DNA from: HRBIN35 sp036741875
GTDB taxonomy: Bacteria > Patescibacteriota > Minisyncoccia > UBA6257 > HR35
Direction: 5' to 3'
DNA: 64,000 nucleotides
NCBI GenBank assembly: GCA_036741875.1
Contig: DAINRM010000002.1
Location: 1 to 64,000 of the forward strand
This document shows, piece by piece, positions 59,339 to 64,000 of the stretch (positions are counted from its first letter, which is position 1; each line of letters begins with the position of its first letter). Below the pieces are notes generated by a model that saw only the letters and a program-made list of their open reading frames with translations, was not told the origin of the DNA and searched no databases. Position numbers and translations under genes: made by a program.

Positions 59339-59344
59339 TATAAT
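59339..59344 (+). promoter_or_regulatory. rpsR -10 box, leaderless
   Basis: TATAAT ends 5 bases before ATG 59350 and 8 before a second in-frame ATG at 59353. The second may be the true start. Confidence 0.55.
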
Positions 59345-59349
59345 ATTAA

Positions 59350-59580
59350 ATGATGATTAATGAAATTATAAAACATAAAGAAAAAAAGACTTGTTATTTT
59401 TGTTCCCAGGCTGCTAAAGAAATTGATTATAAAGATGTTGAAATTTTAAAAAGATTCCTTTCTGCTTCTTACAAAATTAAAAAAAGAAAACATACAGGTT
59501 TATGTTCTTTTCACCAAAGAAAATTTGCTAAAGCAGTTAAAAGAGCTAGACAAATGGCACTTCTTCCGTTTTTACCCTAA
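59350..59580 (+). CDS. rpsR: 30S ribosomal protein S18 (bS18)
   Basis: This 76-residue protein has the S18 core IDYKDVEILKRFLSASYKIKKRKHTG, then HQRKFAKAVKRARQMALLPF. A zinc site is likely: CYFC at the N-terminus and CSFH before HQRK. It binds S6 and the 30S platform. rpsF and ssb, the usual partners, are absent, and the gene is on its own between tRNA-Gln and rnhB. The start could be 59353 rather than 59350. Confidence 0.95.
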   Translation: MMINEIIKHKEKKTCYFCSQAAKEIDYKDVEILKRFLSASYKIKKRKHTGLCSFHQRKFAKAVKRARQMALLPFLP

Positions 59581-60230
59581 GAGTTTTTTAAAAAACTTTT
59601 TCTATGGTAATCGGAAAGACCATTCCTTTTAATTGCTTCAAGATGTTCTTTGGTTCCATAACCTTTATTTATTTCCCATTTATAAAAATTGATTTTTTTC
59701 GCTAATTTTTTCATAAATCTATCTCTATACACTTTGGCTACAATTGAAGCACCCCCTAAAGAATTTAATTTTTTATCACCTTTTACTACAAAAATTGCCT
59801 CCTTTATATTTTTATTTTCCTTACCGTCTAAAACCAAAATTTCGGGGACAAAAAATTTTCTTATTTTTTCGATACCTAAAATATAAGCTCTTCCTATACC
59901 TAATTTGTCTATTTTTTTGTTGGAAATAAAAACCTTTTTATAAGGAATCCCCATTTTCTTAATTATTTTTAAAAAAAACTCTCTTTTTTTCTCAGAAATT
60001 TCTTTAGAGTCAAGAAAAAATATTTTATTTTTTTCTAAAATTTTTAAAATGGTTTTGTCAATAAAAAGAGCTCCCAACGAAAGTGGTCCCGCTAAAGCAC
60101 CTCTTCCAGCCTCATCGATACTTACAAGATTTTTATATTCTTTCAAAATATTTTTTTCAAAATGCCAACCTTTTTTATTTTTAATTCCTTTTGATAAAAT
60201 TTTTATGAAATGAAATTCGTCCATCTTCAT
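59577..60230 (-). CDS. rnhB: Ribonuclease HII
   Basis: The protein (217 residues from ATG 60230) removes RNA from RNA-DNA hybrids and single ribonucleotides. Motifs: LVSIDEAGRGALAGPLSLGA (two catalytic acids Asp-Glu), LVLDGKEN, and GGASIVAKVYRDRFMKKLA with the fourth acid. Several in-frame ATGs cluster at 60242, 60236, 60230 and 60224; the -10 box overlaps the first, so 60236 or 60230 is likely. Its 5' end overlaps the 5' end of dnaE head to head, and its stop region is shared with rpsR. Confidence 0.93.
   Translation of the reverse strand: MKMDEFHFIKILSKGIKNKKGWHFEKNILKEYKNLVSIDEAGRGALAGPLSLGALFIDKTILKILEKNKIFFLDSKEISEKKREFFLKIIKKMGIPYKKVFISNKKIDKLGIGRAYILGIEKIRKFFVPEILVLDGKENKNIKEAIFVVKGDKKLNSLGGASIVAKVYRDRFMKKLAKKINFYKWEINKGYGTKEHLEAIKRNGLSDYHRKSFLKNS
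60192..60200 (+). promoter_or_regulatory. dnaE extended -10 inside rnhB
   Basis: TG-A-TAAAAT, 9 bases before the dnaE ATG at 60210, within rnhB coding sequence on the other strand. The leader is therefore no more than about 3 nt. Confidence 0.5.
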
Positions 60231-63200
60231 GTACATTCTCATTATAGCTTACTTGACGGTTTAGGCAAAATTGACGATTTGCTTCAAAGATCTAAAGAAC
60301 TTGGATATTCCGCTTTAGCTCTGACTGATCATGGAAATCTTTACGGTGCTATTGAATTTTATAAAAAAGCTAAAAGTTTAGGTATTAAACCAATTATAGG
60401 AGCTGAACTTTACGTAGCTAAAAGAACGAGATTTGATAAAACAGCAAAAATTGACTCTAAAAGTTATCATCTTACAGTTTTAGCAGAAAATGAAAAAGGA
60501 TATAAAAACTTAATTAAACTAGTAAGTAAAGCTTATCTTGAAGGTTTTTATTATAAACCAAGAGTTGATAAAGATCTTTTAAGAGAATATAACGAAGGTT
60601 TAATTGTTCTCTCTGGATGTCCCAATGGCGAAATTCCTCGTCTTATTTTAGAAGGAAATTATGATTTAGCTAAAAAGAAGGTTTTTGAGTATGTAGAAAT
60701 TTTTGGTAAAGATAATTTTTTTATTGAAATTAACTATCACCCTAATTTAGAAGATGCGAAAAAAATTAAAAAGGCTTTAATAGATCTTGCCAAAGAAACA
60801 AATCTTAAAATGGTAGCCACCTATGATGTTCATTACGTCTATCCTGAAGATAGAGAGGTTCATGATATATTTTTAGCTATTCAACAAGGAAAAGATATTG
60901 AAGAAGAAGATAGGCTTTCTATGAAAGAAGATGATTTTTCTTTGGCTGACGAAAAAAGAATTTATGAACTTTATGGAGATGTAGAATCTGCAATTTTAAA
61001 TACCTTGGAAATAGCAGAAAGAATAAATTTAGAAATAGAATTAGGAAAACATAGATACCCTGTTTTTCCTTTACCGGCAGGCATGACAGAAGATGAATAT
61101 TTAAAAAAATTAGCTTATGATGGTCTTAAAAAAAGAGGTTTGGAAAATAATCCAAAAGCTATAGAAAGAATGAATTATGAGTTAGAGGTAATTAAAAAAA
61201 CAGGTTTTTCTGGATATTTTTTGATAGTTCAAGATGTTGTTAATTTTGCTAAAAAAGAAGGAATTTTAGTTGGTCCAGGAAGAGGTTCAGCAGCTGGAAG
61301 TTTAGTCTCTTATCTTTTAGGTATTACCGAAATCAATCCTCTAAAGTATGACTTACTTTTTGAAAGATTTTTAAATCCTGAAAGAATAGAAGCTCCAGAT
61401 ATTGATGTTGATGTGAGTGACATCAAAAGGGATTTAATTTTTGAATATTTGAAAAAAAGATATGGTGAAAATAGTTTTGCCCAGATAATTACTTTTGGAA
61501 AAATGGCTTCAAGAGCAGCCATCAGAGATATTGGAAGAGCTTTAGGTTTTTCATTTTCCTTTATTGATAAATTAGCACGTCTTATTCCTCAAAATATGAA
61601 TTTAAGCGAGGCAGAAAATTTAAGTGATGTTCAAAAAATTCTTAAAGAGGAACCTAAATATAGAACAATTTTAGAGTATGCTAAAAGAGTGGAAAAAGTA
61701 GTTAGACATGTTTCTGTCCATGCTTCTGGTGTTGTTATTACGCCAGGAGATATTTTAGAAATTTTACCTCTTCAATTTGCTCCTCAAGAAACCTCAAGAA
61801 TAATTACCCAATACGATATGAATGCTGTTTCCGATTTAGGAATTTTAAAAATGGACTTTCTTGGTTTAAGAACGCTTTCTATTATTGAAGATACACTCAA
61901 AATAATAAAAGAAAGACACGGCCGAGAAATAGATTTTAAAAAATTAAATGAAGACAATTTTGAAGATGAGGTTAAAGAAATTTATAGTCAAGGAAAGACA
62001 GTTGGCGTTTTTCAAGTAGAAGGTAAAGGAATGACAGAAGCTTTAAAACAAATAAAACCAAAAAATTTAGAAGAACTTTCTGCAGTTTTAGCTCTCTATA
62101 GACCAGGACCAGTAAAACTTATCCCTGATTACGTGAAAAGAAAATATGGAAAAGAAGAAGTCGAATATCTTCATCCTTTATTAGAACCGATTCTTTCTGT
62201 AACTTATGGTATTTTAGTTTATCAAGAACAACTTATGAGAATTGCTACAGATTTAGCTGGTTTTACTTTAGGCGAAGCTGATGTTTTAAGAAAAGCTGTT
62301 GGTAAAAAGAAAGTTGATTTACTTCAATCACTTAAGACAAAGCTTATCGAAGGAATGATAAAAAACGGAATTTCAGAAAATTTGGCTCAAAAAATTTGGG
62401 ATTGGATAGAACCTTTCGGACAATATGGTTTTAATAAAAGTCATTCAATTTCTTATGCTTATCTTTCTTATCTTACCGCTTATCTTAAGGCTTACTATCC
62501 CTTAGAATTTATCAATGCTTGTCTTATTCATGAAGGTCATGACGTAGAAAGAATATATGTTTATTTAGAAGAAGTTAAAAAATACGGTTTTAAGATTTTA
62601 GCTCCTGATATTAACGAAAGCGATTTTTATTTCAAAATTGTAAACGACAACACAATTCGCTTTGGTCTTGGAAGTATTAAAAATGTAGGAAAACCCTTGG
62701 TCGAAGCTATCTTAGAAGAAAGAAGAGCAAATGGTCCATTTAAATCTCTTTCTGATTTTTTTTCAAGAATAAAACACAAAGATTTAAATAAAAAATCTAT
62801 TGAAAGCTTAATTAAAGCAGGTGTTTTTGATAGATTTGGAAAAAGAGAAGTTTTTATAAGCAATTTAGACAAAATTTTGGATTATGCAAGTAAACTTAAA
62901 AATTTTACTCTGAACAAAAGTTTATTTGGCAATAAAAATTACGATTTAATTTTTCCTACCTCTATTTCTCTTTCAAAAATGGAGATTTATAAATATGAAA
63001 AGGAACTTTTAGGCATTTATCTTTCAGGACATCCTTTTGAAGATTTTGAAAAAGTTTTAAGAGGAAAAGTAAAGAAAATAAGTGACATTTTAAATTACGG
63101 AGAAAATATTAAAATAAGCTTAGCTGGTGTTCTAAATGCTGTTGAAAGAAAGATAAATAAGGATAAAAAACCCTTTGCTTATCTTGAACTTGAAGATCTT

Positions 63201-63389
63201 TCAGGTAGGGTAGAAGTTTTTCTTCCACCAGAAGTTTATGAAAATTATTTTGAAATTTTAAAAGAGGGCAATGTTTATTTTGTTGTTGGGGAAACAAGAA
63301 AAAAAGAAAAAATTTATATTATAGCTGATCTTATTCAAAACATAACTGATCTTAAAAAAATTAAAAACCTCAAACCAACTTTCATATGA
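60210..63389 (+). CDS. dnaE: DNA polymerase III subunit alpha
   Basis: This 1059-residue replicative polymerase has an N-terminal PHP domain (FVHLHVHSHYSLLDGLG, LTDHGNLYGAIEFYK), the polymerase core with GRGSAAGSLVSYLLG and PDIDVD (catalytic Asp 397, 399 and 401), a fingers region FNKSHSISYAYLSY, a helix-hairpin-helix segment, and a C-terminal OB fold (SLAGVLNAVERKINKDKK). It resembles DnaE1/DnaE3-type proteins of about 1050-1150 residues; no intein or exonuclease domain is present. thpR overlaps its stop (4 bp). Confidence 0.97.
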   Translation: MKFVHLHVHSHYSLLDGLGKIDDLLQRSKELGYSALALTDHGNLYGAIEFYKKAKSLGIKPIIGAELYVAKRTRFDKTAKIDSKSYHLTVLAENEKGYKNLIKLVSKAYLEGFYYKPRVDKDLLREYNEGLIVLSGCPNGEIPRLILEGNYDLAKKKVFEYVEIFGKDNFFIEINYHPNLEDAKKIKKALIDLAKETNLKMVATYDVHYVYPEDREVHDIFLAIQQGKDIEEEDRLSMKEDDFSLADEKRIYELYGDVESAILNTLEIAERINLEIELGKHRYPVFPLPAGMTEDEYLKKLAYDGLKKRGLENNPKAIERMNYELEVIKKTGFSGYFLIVQDVVNFAKKEGILVGPGRGSAAGSLVSYLLGITEINPLKYDLLFERFLNPERIEAPDIDVDVSDIKRDLIFEYLKKRYGENSFAQIITFGKMASRAAIRDIGRALGFSFSFIDKLARLIPQNMNLSEAENLSDVQKILKEEPKYRTILEYAKRVEKVVRHVSVHASGVVITPGDILEILPLQFAPQETSRIITQYDMNAVSDLGILKMDFLGLRTLSIIEDTLKIIKERHGREIDFKKLNEDNFEDEVKEIYSQGKTVGVFQVEGKGMTEALKQIKPKNLEELSAVLALYRPGPVKLIPDYVKRKYGKEEVEYLHPLLEPILSVTYGILVYQEQLMRIATDLAGFTLGEADVLRKAVGKKKVDLLQSLKTKLIEGMIKNGISENLAQKIWDWIEPFGQYGFNKSHSISYAYLSYLTAYLKAYYPLEFINACLIHEGHDVERIYVYLEEVKKYGFKILAPDINESDFYFKIVNDNTIRFGLGSIKNVGKPLVEAILEERRANGPFKSLSDFFSRIKHKDLNKKSIESLIKAGVFDRFGKREVFISNLDKILDYASKLKNFTLNKSLFGNKNYDLIFPTSISLSKMEIYKYEKELLGIYLSGHPFEDFEKVLRGKVKKISDILNYGENIKISLAGVLNAVERKINKDKKPFAYLELEDLSGRVEVFLPPEVYENYFEILKEGNVYFVVGETRKKEKIYIIADLIQNITDLKKIKNLKPTFI
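60241..60268 (-). promoter_or_regulatory. rnhB promoter inside dnaE
   Basis: Minus strand: TTGCCT (60268-60263), 16 bp, TATAAT (60246-60241), lying within the first 20 codons of dnaE. The start codon options follow within 4-10 bases. Confidence 0.45.
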
Positions 63390-63955
63390 AAATAAGACTT
63401 TTTATTGGTCTTCCGCTTACTTACGGTTTTAAAAAAAAGATTGCTTTTTTGGAAAATGATTTAGAAAAAGAGATAGGCTTTAAAATTAACTGGATCAAAT
63501 TGAAAAATTTACATTTGACTTTAATTTTTTTAGGTTATGTGAGCTTTGAGGATTTTTTAAAAATAGAAGAAATTTTTAAAACCTTTCCCTGGGGTAAAAG
63601 AAATCTCATGAAAGAATTTAGTTTAAAAATAAAAAAATTAGATTTTGGACCTCCAGGAAAAAACTCAATGATCTGGCTTTATTTTGAAAAAGAAAAAAGA
63701 CTTGAAGATCTTAAAAAAGAATTCGAAGAAAAACTCGAAGAGTTTAAGGTTGCTTATAAGAGAGAAGAAAGAGATTTTTTACCCCATATCAACCTTTGCC
63801 GTTTAAAGGGAAGAAGAATAAATAAAAAAATAAAAAAAGATCTCAACTGGAGCGTTGTTTTTAATGAAATTGTTCTTTATGAATCTATTTTAAAAAAAGA
63901 AGGTGCTGAATATGAAGAAAAAATTAAAATAAAACTTATTTCTGAAGCGCTGTGA
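63386..63955 (+). CDS. thpR: RNA 2',3'-cyclic phosphodiesterase (2H family, ThpR/LigT)
   Basis: This 189-residue 2H phosphoesterase has its first motif LHLTLIFLG (HxT, about residues 46-54) and second motif PHINLCRLKG (about 133-142), which reads HxN where the family has HxT/S. These enzymes open 2',3'-cyclic phosphates or ligate 2'-5' bonds in vitro. RtcB elsewhere in the window uses the same kind of RNA end. It overlaps dnaE by 4 bp. The TGA stop is part of the tRNA-Leu promoter box. Confidence 0.88.
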   Translation: MKIRLFIGLPLTYGFKKKIAFLENDLEKEIGFKINWIKLKNLHLTLIFLGYVSFEDFLKIEEIFKTFPWGKRNLMKEFSLKIKKLDFGPPGKNSMIWLYFEKEKRLEDLKKEFEEKLEEFKVAYKREERDFLPHINLCRLKGRRINKKIKKDLNWSVVFNEIVLYESILKKEGAEYEEKIKIKLISEAL

Positions 63956-63961
63956 TATAAT
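63953..63961 (+). promoter_or_regulatory. Extended -10 of the terminal tRNA gene, made from the thpR stop
   Basis: TG-A-TATAAT; the TGA is the thpR stop codon. The tRNA starts 11 bases later at 63972. Confidence 0.55.
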
Positions 63962-63971
63962 TTAATTAAAA

Positions 63972-64000
63972 GCCCGGGTGGCGGAAATGGTAGACGCGGC
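63972..64000 (+). tRNA. tRNA-Leu-like gene, cut by the window edge
   Basis: Only the acceptor 5' strand (GCCCGGG) and D arm (GGCGGAAATGGTAGACGCG) are present. This D-arm sequence is characteristic of bacterial tRNA-Leu; the anticodon lies outside the window. Confidence 0.7.

Noticed and set aside
1..64000. CRISPR arrays, rRNA genes, tmRNA or insertion sequences
   Set aside because: No regularly spaced repeats, no rRNA or tmRNA-like sequence, and no transposase or terminal inverted repeats were recognised; the intein is the only mobile element supported.

Overview
The window is a compact, very AT-rich bacterial chromosome segment with about 60 protein genes, four complete tRNA genes and a fifth tRNA cut by the right edge. 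It has bacterial core machinery (RpoA/B/C, NusA, DnaE, RecG, IF-3, bacterial ribosomal proteins), hardly any biosynthetic genes, many surface or exported proteins, and a B12-type ribonucleotide reductase with no cobalamin genes in view. This fits a streamlined member of the Candidate Phyla Radiation (Patescibacteria), most likely Parcubacteria-like. That placement is inference from gene content; there is no rRNA here to test it. None of the complete tRNA genes encodes its CCA end.

Layout. 1-4682: tRNA-Arg, then a leftward cell-envelope operon (alpha/beta hydrolase, membrane-anchored MurF-like ligase, DegT-type aminotransferase, FemAB-type transferase). 4698-15971: recG; a strongly signalled, G+C-richer secreted protein with a peptidoglycan-binding domain (candidate surface-layer protein); tRNA-Gly; an O-antigen-ligase-like membrane protein; a class II ribonucleotide reductase interrupted by a LAGLIDADG intein exactly at the catalytic cysteine; two orphan genes. 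16097-24198: cysS and a Xer recombinase leftward; rpsO-NYN nuclease-pnp-hypothetical-DksA-like rightward; tsaD leftward. 24223-27744: infC-rpmI-LOG-like protein-MgtC-like-permease-pseudopilin, the last cut by a 100-N assembly gap. 27845-35070: rpoB-rpoC-rpmA. 35077-39346: an exported orphan, a broken Ppx/GppA plus deoxyribosyltransferase-like fusion, glyA and a decayed exported-protein gene. 39528-49324: DsbA-like, rtcB, HD protein, MgtA-like P-type ATPase, rsmA, LysM/M23 peptidase, nusA, ppa, an ATP-cone nuclease, tRNA-His. 49393-52758: four exported proteins, three of them sharing a fibronectin-type module. 52764-57000: apgM-like mutase leftward, then rpmJ-rpsM-rpsK-rpsD-rpoA-rplQ-rpsP. 56918-64000: M16 peptidase, AI-2E-type exporter, tRNA-Gln, rpsR, rnhB, dnaE, thpR, start of a tRNA-Leu-like gene.

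How it works together. The clearest genome-wide signal is in transcription. Many promoters have an extended -10 box (TG-N-TATAAT or TG-N-TAAAAT) and a weak or absent -35. The -10 box often lies only 5-9 bases before the start codon, implying leaderless mRNAs. Several extended -10 boxes are fused to the stop codon of the preceding gene. The RNA polymerase alpha subunit ends after its N-terminal domain, so it cannot read UP elements; this fits extended -10 promoters. Genes are packed with ATGA overlaps between neighbours and shared stop codons between convergent pairs.

The most unusual items are the NYN nuclease inside the rpsO-pnp operon, the membrane-fused MurF-like ligase operon, the ATP-cone/PD-(D/E)XK nuclease, the broken Ppx-deoxyribosyltransferase fusion, and two genes (infC and the LysM/M23 peptidase) that seem to lack an AUG start.
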